DNA of 6,874 bases from Candidatus Uhrbacteria bacterium (GTDB lineage: Bacteria > Patescibacteriota > Patescibacteriia > UBA9934). The notes beneath the pieces were generated by a model. The model made no database searches. It was given only the letters and a program-made list of their open reading frames with translations, and was not told the DNA's origin. Below are positions 1-4,761 of this stretch, piece after piece. The stretch's first letter is position 1; the number at the start of each line of letters is the position of its first letter. The position numbers and the translations under genes are program-made. The stretch spans positions 1 to 6,874 of the forward strand of contig CAITFQ010000065.1 in NCBI GenBank assembly GCA_903891735.1, written 5' to 3'.

Positions 1-479
1 CCACTCTCGGCCAAAAGGCCACCAAGCTCATCGCTGGTCTACTCATCCAGCAAATTTTCCTCTTGGCTCAGAGCGGCAAGCTGAAAAAGAAAATCATGTT
101 CTTAATCGACGAGGTCTCAGTCGTTCAAAACGAAGCATTGGCGGCTATTCTTTCCGAAGCTCGTAAGTTCGGCCTATCTCTGACCTTGTCGCAGCAGTAT
201 CTGCAACAGATTGATAAGAACATTTTACAATCAGTTATCACTAACGTTTCTAATTACGTCATCTTTAAAATCTCAGAAGAAGACGCTAATGATCTCGCCA
301 ACAATCTAGAGTTCAGTTTCCCTGATGAGCTCTTTGAGCAATCTGCTGAGAAGTCGGCCTTCGAAAAACACTTGAAGGTTAAGATGATGACGGAACTCCA
401 TCCTCGCGAGTGCTTAGTCCGCGTCTTTGCTAATAACAAGTTTTACCCTATCATTAAAGCGCGAACTATTGATACCTAG
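1..479 (+). CDS. Type IV secretion/conjugation-type ATPase (VirD4/TraG/HerA-like), C-terminal part, 5' truncated
   Basis: The reading frame is open to the left edge (first full codon at 3, stop TAG 477-479), so only the last 158 residues are present and the start is outside the window. Residues 31-37 (IMFLIDE) form a hydrophobic strand ending in the Asp-Glu of a Walker B motif. It is followed by EALAAILSEARKFGLSLTLSQQYLQQI (about 44-70 here), the block that in the VirD4/TraG and HerA-like P-loop ATPases carries the Walker B helix and a conserved Gln after the next strand. The Walker A region must lie upstream. Proteins of this family are membrane-linked hexameric motors that couple DNA or protein transport to ATP hydrolysis; patescibacterial genomes often carry copies linked to pili or secretion. 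No transmembrane segment is visible in this part. The next gene starts three bases after the stop, which suggests one operon. The family is fairly sure; the exact substrate is unknown. Confidence 0.75.
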   Translation, partial: TLGQKATKLIAGLLIQQIFLLAQSGKLKKKIMFLIDEVSVVQNEALAAILSEARKFGLSLTLSQQYLQQIDKNILQSVITNVSNYVIFKISEEDANDLANNLEFSFPDELFEQSAEKSAFEKHLKVKMMTELHPRECLVRVFANNKFYPIIKARTIDT

Positions 480-482
480 TAT

Positions 483-1193
483 ATGAATGATGAACAAGCC
501 CTCCAAATTGCTAACTTAATCGCCAAAGACATTTTTGGCCGAGATCTTGGTTTATCGCTCGCCGACATCGAACGACTCTTGACCAAGGGCATTGATTTGC
601 CGCAGGTCTTGGTTTGTTCGCGGACCCAGGCTCCGGTTTACATGTATGATCCACAGCCAGAGCAAAAAGTCATTAGCGAGGCTGCTTTTATGGAGCAAGC
701 CGGTAAGGACGACTGGATGATGCCAAAGAAAGACATCAACTCAATCAACGATTTCTTAGCTGCTTGGCAGGACGCTAATTACATGAAGGGCGATAAGCAC
801 GTTGAATCGCAGGACGTCGCCAAGTCAGACTCGGTGATTTCGTCGCAAGGCGTTTACATGAGTACGCTGATCAGTAGTTCTAAAAATATTTTATTTTCTC
901 ACGGCAATTTCTTCTCTAACTACTTACTGGCCTGCCGCGGCAACAGTTCCTGTAATTTCGGCATTAGATTATTCGATAGCATTTATTGCTCTTCTAGTTA
1001 CGGAGTTCGCTGGTCAAACAAAGTTACCAAGAGTCTCTTCATCAATGACTCACTAGACCTCTACGAGTGCATTGCTTGTTTCGGAATTCGTTCCAAGAAA
1101 TATTGTATCGCTAACATGCAGTACGAAAAGGACGAGTATATGAAGATCAAAGCCATGATCGTCGACTGGATTTTTGCTGAGTGGGCTAAATAG
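483..1193 (+). CDS. Cys/Ser/Asn-rich repeat protein of the patescibacterial type, function unknown
   Basis: This 236-aa protein starts at ATG 483, three bases after the ATPase stop and without a Shine-Dalgarno sequence. Residues 1-40 look helical. Residues 44-62 (LVCSRTQAPVYMYDPQPEQ) resemble the degraded N-terminal zinc-ribbon-like segment of a family I recall from many Patescibacteria. Residues about 117-210 form a ladder of short Ser/Asn/Cys/Phe-rich units, consistent with a beta-solenoid. It ends in the family-like block CIACFGIRSKKYCIANMQYEKDEY (196-219). Cysteines at 45, 151, 157, 169, 196, 199 and 208 could bind metal or pair. Most family members I recall are longer, so this is a compact version. 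No signal peptide or membrane segment is seen. The function is not known; the operon context hints at a partner of the secretion-type ATPase, but that is inference. Confidence 0.7.
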   Translation: MNDEQALQIANLIAKDIFGRDLGLSLADIERLLTKGIDLPQVLVCSRTQAPVYMYDPQPEQKVISEAAFMEQAGKDDWMMPKKDINSINDFLAAWQDANYMKGDKHVESQDVAKSDSVISSQGVYMSTLISSSKNILFSHGNFFSNYLLACRGNSSCNFGIRLFDSIYCSSSYGVRWSNKVTKSLFINDSLDLYECIACFGIRSKKYCIANMQYEKDEYMKIKAMIVDWIFAEWAK

Positions 1194-1214
1194 CCGTCAC
1201 CTAATAAACGAAGG

Positions 1215-1262
1215 GACCGCGCCTGAGGAAAACCTCAGACGAGGTCCTGCTCAGGCGCGGTC
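1215..1262 (-). terminator. Hairpin terminator of the minus-strand orphan gene, containing its stop codon
   Basis: Arms 1215-1227 (GACCGCGCCTGAG) and 1250-1262 are perfect 13-bp complements. Inside them is a symmetric 4x4 internal loop and then a 5-bp stem (1232-1236 with 1241-1245) capped by AGAC. Read on the minus strand, the first arm encodes Asp-Arg-Ala-stop of the orphan gene, and the hairpin is followed by CCCTTCGTTTATT, a moderate T-rich tail. On the plus strand no T-tract follows, so it should mainly end minus-strand transcription. It may still stabilise the 3' end of the ATPase/repeat-protein transcript arriving from the left. Confidence 0.7.
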
Positions 1263-1535
1263 GAGTTGCGCGATCTCGGTTTCGAACTGGCGAATCAGTT
1301 CCGGCGACGGTTCGAGCACGGCGATGGCCAGGCGCAGCGTGTCGGTGGCCTCGTCCCAGGTTCGGCAGCCATACGCCACGGCCAGCTGCTTGCCCGGCGC
1401 ACAGTCGAGCTGCACGAACTCCGCTGCCCGCGTCGGCCACTCTACGATGACCGAGAAGAGTTCCGGCCGGCATTCGCCAGTCAAGCCGCGCTTTGCTACC
1501 ACGATGTCAAAACTATAGCCACAAACGTTACGCAT
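1251..1535 (-). CDS. Orphan 94-aa hypothetical protein
   Basis: I chose the ATG at 1535 because AGGAG lies four bases upstream and a plausible promoter lies upstream of that; a longer frame reaches 1586 but would span the leader hairpin. The 94-residue product begins MRNVCGYSFDIVVAKRG and alternates hydrophobic strand-like stretches (FSVIVEW, AEFVQLDC, LAVAYGC) with a C-terminal helix (PELIRQFETEIAQLD). It therefore looks like a small folded alpha/beta cytosolic protein, with no signal peptide or membrane segment. I recognise no family. The stop codon sits inside the terminator hairpin. Its third codon positions are visibly richer in G and C than those of the genes to its left, and it is the only gene here with a strong Shine-Dalgarno sequence; both are compatible with horizontal gain. 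Overlapping frames on the plus strand have a shadow-like Ser/Arg/Ala composition. I am fairly sure it is coding. Confidence 0.65.
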   Translation of the reverse strand: MRNVCGYSFDIVVAKRGLTGECRPELFSVIVEWPTRAAEFVQLDCAPGKQLAVAYGCRTWDEATDTLRLAIAVLEPSPELIRQFETEIAQLDRA

Positions 1536-1539
1536 TCTA

Positions 1540-1544
1540 CTCCT
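1540..1544 (-). promoter_or_regulatory. Shine-Dalgarno AGGAG deciding the orphan gene start
   Basis: On the minus strand AGGAG is followed by TAGA and then ATG (1535-1533). The 4-nt spacing is short but workable, and it is the only clear Shine-Dalgarno sequence in front of a gene in this window. Confidence 0.6.
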
Positions 1545-1588
1545 GGGTGAACGGCAGCCACGGGACAACCCCGTGCCACCAGTCAAAT

Positions 1589-1617
1589 ACTTTAGATAAT
1601 TCGCTCCAATAAGTCAA
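1589..1617 (-). promoter_or_regulatory. Candidate sigma70-type promoter for the orphan gene
   Basis: On the minus strand TTGACT (1617-1612) is followed by a 17-nt spacer and TAAAGT (1594-1589). This predicts a start of transcription near 1582 and a leader of about 47 nt. The leader contains a 6-bp hairpin (CACGGG 1559-1564 with CCCGTG 1570-1575) just before the ribosome binding site. The -35 is good and the -10 matches 4 of 6 positions. Confidence 0.45.
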
Positions 1618-1620
1618 TCG

Positions 1621-1637
1621 CTGAGCTACTAGCTCAG
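1621..1637. promoter_or_regulatory. Perfect palindrome between divergent promoters: candidate operator or terminator hairpin
   Basis: CTGAGCT-ACT-AGCTCAG is a perfect 7-bp inverted repeat with a 3-nt centre. It lies between the two divergent -35 boxes (1612-1617 minus, 1645-1650 plus). On the plus strand it is followed directly by TTTATTTTT (1638-1646), so it also has the shape of an intrinsic terminator for transcription entering from the left. A dual or operator role is equally possible; the sequence alone does not decide. Confidence 0.5.
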
Positions 1638-1644
1638 TTTATTT

Positions 1645-1672
1645 TTGACATTCTGGCCCCATGTACTAAGCT
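1645..1672 (+). promoter_or_regulatory. Candidate promoter of the His-rich protein gene, giving a leaderless mRNA
   Basis: A perfect TTGACA (1645-1650) is followed, after 16 nt, by a weak -10 TAAGCT (1667-1672). Transcription would start near 1679-1681, which is the ATG itself, so the message would have almost no 5' leader. An alternative -10, TACTAA at 1664, has a spacer of only 13 nt. Confidence 0.4.
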
Positions 1673-1680
1673 GCAGTCAT

Positions 1681-2151
1681 ATGGCCAATGACCAATTCCA
1701 CAAGTTGCTAAGGTTCGCCAAGCGCACCGGCGATCGCCTCATTGTTACTGACGAGAGCGGGGGAGAGCCGCTAGTAATTCTGCCTTTTGAGCAGTACGAG
1801 GCTCTCGTCAACGGCTTCCTCGGTCCAGATGATGGTGAGCATGAGCTCGACCACGTCGGCCACGACCACCCTCATCCTCATCACAGCCACCAGGCCGAAG
1901 AACAGGCCGAGCCTGAATTCGAACCCGAAGACGAGGAAATCGGCGAAATCGAGATTGACCAGGCTTTCCTAGCCCCGCCAACACCTCCTCTCGAAGTCAC
2001 CCGCCCGACGGAAACTAGAGCCGAAAATCGTCCCGAGCCTCGTCCAGAATTCCTGACCGAGCCCCAAACCTCACCAATTCCTCCAGTTTCCAGGCCTCCC
2101 GTGGCTCCAAAACAGGGGACTGAGGAGCAGTTCTACCTCGAACCACTCTAG
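1681..2151 (+). CDS. Hypothetical protein: small N-terminal domain, His-rich segment and acidic Pro-rich tail
   Basis: The product has 156 residues from the ATG at 1681. An in-frame TTG at 1645 is rejected because it would overlap the -35 box and adds an unlike segment. Residues 6-47 (FHKLLRFAKRTGDRLIVTDESGGEPLVILPFEQYEALVN) look like a small folded helix-strand-strand-helix unit, loosely similar to the N-terminal part of Phd/YefM-type antitoxins (strand, turn, strand, then a xxEYEAL helix). Residues 54-70 hold eight histidines (H54, 58, 61, 63, 65, 67, 68, 70), a possible metal-binding stretch. Residues 72-150 are acidic, Pro-rich and low in hydrophobics, so probably disordered. The end, EEQFYLEPL, is a short aromatic motif that may be a docking peptide. 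No toxin gene is adjacent, so I do not call it an antitoxin. The gene lies just upstream of tuf on the same strand; the tuf promoter separates them. Confidence 0.7.
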   Translation: MANDQFHKLLRFAKRTGDRLIVTDESGGEPLVILPFEQYEALVNGFLGPDDGEHELDHVGHDHPHPHHSHQAEEQAEPEFEPEDEEIGEIEIDQAFLAPPTPPLEVTRPTETRAENRPEPRPEFLTEPQTSPIPPVSRPPVAPKQGTEEQFYLEPL

Positions 2152-2188
2152 AGTTCGGGGGGAGTCCAGTCTGAACACAGCGTAGCAC

Positions 2189-2217
2189 TTGCAATATTAA
2201 ACGGCTTTTGCTATACT
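2189..2217 (+). promoter_or_regulatory. tuf promoter
   Basis: TTGCAA (2189-2194), a 17-nt spacer and TATACT (2212-2217) form a near-consensus sigma70-type promoter, the best in the window. Transcription should start near 2224. This leaves a leader of about 63 nt before the tuf ATG, with no Shine-Dalgarno sequence in it. Confidence 0.7.
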
Positions 2218-2240
2218 CCTGCCACGTACTTTTCAAGAAA

Positions 2241-2275
2241 ACCTTTAATCCGTTAGTCTTTAAGGTCAGCAGACC
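2241..2275 (+). promoter_or_regulatory. tuf 5' leader with two competing small hairpins
   Basis: ACCTTTAA (2241-2248) can pair with TTAAGGT (2260-2266), leaving one bulged T. Alternatively GGTC (2264-2267) can pair with GACC (2272-2275) across AGCA. The two share 2264-2266, so they exclude each other. They may tune start-site access or mRNA stability. The hairpins are short and could be chance. Confidence 0.25.
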
Positions 2276-2286
2276 GCCCACTTCTT

Positions 2287-3477
2287 ATGGCAGAACAGTT
2301 CTCCCGCGCTAAACCGCACGTTAACGTTGGTACCATTGGTCACGTCGACCACGGCAAGACCACCACTACGGCCGCTATTTTGGCGGTAGCCGCAGCCATG
2401 GGTAACTCTGCCTCCACTAAAGGCATGGACGGTTTGGACAAATCGCCTGAATCCAAGGCCCGCGGTATCACCATTTCCACCGCGCACTGTGAATACGAGA
2501 CTGCCAAGCGTCACTACGCTCACGTTGACTGTCCAGGCCACGCTGACTATGTGAAGAACATGATCACTGGTGCTGCTCAGATGGACGCCGCTATCTTGGT
2601 TGTTTCCGCTGCTGACGGTCCAATGCCTCAGACCCGCGAGCACATTCTTTTGGCTAAGCAGGTTGGTGTGCCAACTATCGTTGTCTACTTGAACAAGGTT
2701 GACATGGTTGACGACCCAGAGCTTATCGACCTCGTCGAACAGGAAATCCGCGACTTGCTTAAGAAGTACGACTTCCCAGGCGACACCACCCCAATTATCC
2801 GTGGTTCTTCCACCAAAGCCTTGGCCGCTCCTGCTGACGAAGCTGCCAGCAAGCCAATCCGCGATCTTTTGGATGCTTTGGATAGCTACGTCCCAGAACC
2901 AGTTCGCGACCTCGACAAGCCATTCTTGCTGCCAATCGAAGACGTTTTCTCTATCGAAGGTCGTGGTACCGTCGTTACCGGTCGTATTGAGCGCGGTCAG
3001 ATCAAGATTGGTGAAGAAGTGGAAATTGTCGGTATCAAAGACACCGCCAAAACCACCGTTACCGGTATCGAAATGTTCAACAAGCAACTTGAATCAGGTA
3101 TGGCTGGCGACAACGCTGGTATCTTGATTCGTGGTATCAAAAAGGAAGACGTCGAGCGCGGTCAGGTTTTGGCCAAGGTCGGCAGCGTTAAGCCCCACAC
3201 CAAGTTCGAAGCTGAAATCATCGCTTTGACCAAGGAGGAAGGTGGTCGCCACAAGCCTTTCTTCAAGGGCTACAAGCCACAGTTCTACATCCGTACCACT
3301 GACGTTACCGGTGAAATCACTTTGCCAGAAGGCACTGAAATGGTTATGCCAGGTGACACCGTCAACTGTACTGTTACCCTCATCAACCCAGTCGCTCTTG
3401 AAGACAAGATGCGCTTCGCTATTCGCGAAGGTGGCCGCACCGTCGGTGCTGGTGTGGTAGTCAAAATCATTGAGTAA
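2287..3477 (+). CDS. tuf: Translation elongation factor EF-Tu
   Basis: This 396-aa protein has the usual length of EF-Tu, the GTPase that brings aminoacyl-tRNA to the ribosomal A site. Its G-domain motifs are in order: G1 GHVDHGKT (18-25), switch I KARGITIS (57-64), G3 DCPGH (80-84, with the catalytic His84), and G4 NKVD (135-138). The G5 position reads GSSTKAL (172-178) where the usual form is GSALKAL. Domains 2 and 3 follow, with RGTVVTGRIERG (near 223-234), EGGRHKPFFKGYKPQFY and the C-terminal REGGRTVGAGVVVKI all intact. The start at ATG 2287 fits the conserved N-terminus (KPHVNVGTIGHVDHGKT) and has no Shine-Dalgarno; CACTTCTT precedes it. A strong promoter lies upstream, and rpsJ follows 29 nt after the stop, so tuf and rpsJ are probably co-transcribed. 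fusA, rpsG and rpsL, its frequent neighbours, are not immediately upstream here. Confidence 0.98.
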   Translation: MAEQFSRAKPHVNVGTIGHVDHGKTTTTAAILAVAAAMGNSASTKGMDGLDKSPESKARGITISTAHCEYETAKRHYAHVDCPGHADYVKNMITGAAQMDAAILVVSAADGPMPQTREHILLAKQVGVPTIVVYLNKVDMVDDPELIDLVEQEIRDLLKKYDFPGDTTPIIRGSSTKALAAPADEAASKPIRDLLDALDSYVPEPVRDLDKPFLLPIEDVFSIEGRGTVVTGRIERGQIKIGEEVEIVGIKDTAKTTVTGIEMFNKQLESGMAGDNAGILIRGIKKEDVERGQVLAKVGSVKPHTKFEAEIIALTKEEGGRHKPFFKGYKPQFYIRTTDVTGEITLPEGTEMVMPGDTVNCTVTLINPVALEDKMRFAIREGGRTVGAGVVVKIIE

Positions 3478-3506
3478 TTAGTTACCTTGTTCTTTCTTTG
3501 CTCCTT

Positions 3507-3851
3507 ATGTCCTCTACTGCGAAAACAACTACCGAAGCCGAAGCTCCTAAGCAGCGCATTCGCATCCGGATTAAGGCCTATGATCACAAGATCATCGACA
3601 CCGCGACCGACACCATCATCAAAACGGCCATCCGTTCTGGTGCCACGGTCATTGGTCCAGTACCTTTGCCGACCGAACGTCGCCGCTACACGGTGAACCG
3701 CTCAACTTTCATCGACAAGACTTCCCGCGATCAGTACGAAATGCGCATCCACAAGCGCATCATCGACATCGTCGGCCCAACGGAACGAACCGTCGACGCC
3801 CTCATGTCGCTCAACCTGCCAGCCGGCGTCGACATCGAAATCAAAATGTAA
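3507..3851 (+). CDS. rpsJ: 30S ribosomal protein S10 (uS10)
   Basis: The 114-aa product matches S10 along its length: QRIRIRIKAYDHKIID (16-31), the loop GPVPLPTERRRYTVNRS (50-66), DQYEMRIHKRIIDI (75-88) and PTERTVDALMSLNLPAGVDIEI (91-112). S10 sits in the head of the small subunit, and in many bacteria also acts in NusB-dependent antitermination. I start at ATG 3507 rather than the in-frame TTG at 3498. Even so, about a dozen Ser/Thr/Ala/Glu residues precede the conserved core, a short tail that typical S10 proteins of about 103 residues lack. No Shine-Dalgarno is present; the upstream stretch is pyrimidine-rich (CTTTGCTCCTT). It lies 29 nt after tuf and is followed by a long hairpin and a 286-nt gap, so it seems transcriptionally separated from the rest of the S10 operon. 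Confidence 0.97.
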   Translation: MSSTAKTTTEAEAPKQRIRIRIKAYDHKIIDTATDTIIKTAIRSGATVIGPVPLPTERRRYTVNRSTFIDKTSRDQYEMRIHKRIIDIVGPTERTVDALMSLNLPAGVDIEIKM

Positions 3852-3860
3852 TTATAACCC

Positions 3861-3916
3861 GTCCGAGACTCCGTTCGTCCCTCGCCTCAAGTCGAGCGCC
3901 GAACGGAGTCTCGGAC
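3861..3916 (+). terminator. Long perfect hairpin after rpsJ: probable terminator or 3'-end stabiliser
   Basis: GTCCGAGACTCCGTTCG (3861-3877) is exactly complementary to 3900-3916, giving 17 bp. Inside are a 3x3 internal loop and a CTCG/CGAG stem (3881-3884 with 3893-3896). It begins nine bases after the rpsJ stop. The downstream sequence (ACACCCCACTC) has no T-tract, so it is not a classic intrinsic terminator; it may block exonucleases, serve as a processing site, or terminate by another route. A new promoter downstream supports its being a transcription-unit boundary. Confidence 0.65.
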
Positions 3917-3947
3917 ACCCCACTCAATAGCGAACCAGTAAGAAAGA

Positions 3948-3966
3948 TCTCAGCCCTCGGGCGAGA
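3948..3966 (+). other. Small hairpin in the rpsJ-rplC gap
   Basis: TCTC (3948-3951) pairs with GAGA (3963-3966) and GCC (3953-3955) with GGC (3960-3962), with A3952 bulged and CTCG as loop. It lies upstream of the predicted rplC promoter, so it would appear only in read-through transcripts from rpsJ. Role unknown. Confidence 0.3.
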
Positions 3967-3982
3967 AAACCTTACCGCAGCT

Positions 3983-4012
3983 TTGCGAGAGTGTTCTAGA
4001 GCCATTTACAAT
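3983..4012 (+). promoter_or_regulatory. Candidate promoter of the rplC-rplD-rplW-rplB-rpsS unit
   Basis: TTGCGA (3983-3988), an 18-nt spacer and TACAAT (4007-4012) match the sigma70 consensus at 4/6 and 5/6 positions. Predicted transcription start near 4019 falls just before the structured leader begins at 4026, so promoter and structure agree with one another. Confidence 0.55.
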
Positions 4013-4018
4013 CAGATT

Positions 4019-4137
4019 AATCAAAGACCGACAGCATTAAGAGGAGAAGGTAACTGCTGAAGGCGGAAGCTGTGCATTGGCGCAACTTCACGCTTTTTCG
4101 TTATTAAGCCCTCAGTGCTCCAACGGTCGCCAACTTT
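4019..4137 (+). ncRNA. Structured 5' leader RNA of rplC, possible ribosomal-protein autoregulatory element
   Basis: A long closing helix can form from three stacked pieces: GACCG (4026-4030) with CGGTC (4124-4128), AGCATT (4033-4038) with AGTGCT (4114-4119, one G-U), and GAGG (4041-4044) with CCTC (4110-4113). This gives 15 pairs broken by a 2x4 internal loop and an AA bulge. It ends nine bases before the rplC ATG and encloses the terminator-like hairpin at 4063-4098. Many bacteria control ribosomal protein operons by such leaders, bound by one encoded protein (in E. coli, L4 acts on the S10 leader). Here L3 or L4 would be the natural ligand, but this is inference. I recognise no described leader class in it. 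Confidence 0.5.
4063..4098 (+). terminator. Attenuator-like intrinsic terminator in the rplC leader
   Basis: GCGGAAG (4063-4069) pairs with CTTC (4086-4089) and CGC (4091-4093), with A4090 bulged. TGTGC (4071-4075) pairs with GCGCA (4080-4084, one G-U) across an ATTG loop, with a C-A mismatch between the two stem parts. That makes 12 pairs, directly followed by TTTTT (4094-4098). The form is that of a Rho-independent terminator placed 40 nt before the rplC start, so it should be conditional. A weaker alternative hairpin (CTGCT 4054-4058 with AGCTG 4068-4072) uses part of the same arm and would exclude it. Confidence 0.5.
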
Positions 4138-4761
4138 ATGAAGGTACTTCTCGGTAAAAAAATTGCCATGTCACAGGTGTTTGCGGACGGCGGCGACGTC
4201 ATCCCAGTCACCTTGGTCGAAGCAGGTCCTTGCACCGTGGTCACCACGCGTGTTGCCCCAAACGGCAAGCACACGATGGTCCTCGGCTTCGGCACCCAGC
4301 GCAACCAAAACAAGGCACAACAAGGACAGTTCGCTGATCTCGGCAGTTTCCGTGAAACGCAAGAGTTTACTCTGGCGGACGGGGAAACAGTTGAACGCGG
4401 CGCTAAGCTCGACGCTACCGTCTTCACCATCGGTGACACGGTCAACATCGTGGGTACGGCCAAGGGTCGTGGTTTCCAAGGTGTGGTCAAGCGTCACGGT
4501 TTCGCTGGTCACCCTTCGACTCACGGTCACAAGGACCAGTTGCGTAAGAGTGGTTCCATCGGCGCCGGCGGCATCCAGCGTGTCTTCAAAGGCATGCGCA
4601 TGGCTGGTCGCATGGGTGGCAATCGCGTCACGGTCAAGAACTTGGAAGTTGTGTCCATTGACTTGGACAAGAACATTATCGCTATCAAAGGTGCCATCCC
4701 TGGTGCCCGTAACAGCGCCATCACGATCTTCGCATCTAACGGAAATGTATGGCAGAAGTAA
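4138..4761 (+). CDS. rplC: 50S ribosomal protein L3 (uL3)
   Basis: The 207-aa product is a full-length L3, one of the first proteins to bind 23S rRNA and close to the peptidyl-transferase centre. Visible features are the N-terminal GKKIAMSQVF (6-15) with the following PVTLVEAGPCTVV, then VGTAKGRGFQGVVKRHGF (105-122), the extended loop GPS-type region STHGHKDQLRKSGSIGAGGIQRVFKGMRMAGRMG (127-160), and VTVKNLEVVSID (165-176). The loop reads GAGGIQRVFKG where E. coli has GQNQTPGKVFKG, so the Gln methylated by PrmB in E. coli is not kept. The start at ATG 4138 fits the family; there is no Shine-Dalgarno (CGCCAACTTT precedes). It heads a new unit behind its own promoter and leader. Its last 13 nt overlap the start of rplD, which suggests coupled translation. 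Confidence 0.97.
   Translation: MKVLLGKKIAMSQVFADGGDVIPVTLVEAGPCTVVTTRVAPNGKHTMVLGFGTQRNQNKAQQGQFADLGSFRETQEFTLADGETVERGAKLDATVFTIGDTVNIVGTAKGRGFQGVVKRHGFAGHPSTHGHKDQLRKSGSIGAGGIQRVFKGMRMAGRMGGNRVTVKNLEVVSIDLDKNIIAIKGAIPGARNSAITIFASNGNVWQK

Noticed and set aside
1174..1550. Plus-strand open frames overlapping the orphan gene (1174-1518 and 1266-1550)
   Set aside because: Ser/Arg/Ala-rich shadow composition, no ribosome binding site or promoter; the minus-strand frame has all the expected signals.
1681..1830. Antitoxin of a toxin-antitoxin pair
   Set aside because: The N-terminal resemblance to Phd/YefM is loose and no toxin gene is adjacent on the same strand; the divergent orphan does not look like a known toxin.
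2266..3087. 273-codon open frame on the minus strand opposite tuf
   Set aside because: Antisense to EF-Tu, with a Trp/Val/Asn-rich translation unlike a real protein; no start signals.
3976..4074. Eight-base pairing of CGCAGCTT (3976-3983) with AAGCTGTG (4067-4074) as an antiterminator
   Set aside because: The upstream arm lies before the predicted transcription start and would be present only in read-through RNA.
4072..4107. Possible 11-codon leader peptide (GTG 4072 to TAA 4105) in the rplC leader
   Set aside because: The start is GTG with only a weak AAGG upstream, it lies inside the terminator hairpin, and it has no run of codons that would sense an amino acid.
3917..4137. tRNA, SRP RNA or other standard RNA gene in the rpsJ-rplC gap
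   Set aside because: No cloverleaf with a T-loop-like motif and no SRP or RNase P core motifs were found on reading; a leader RNA explains the structure better.
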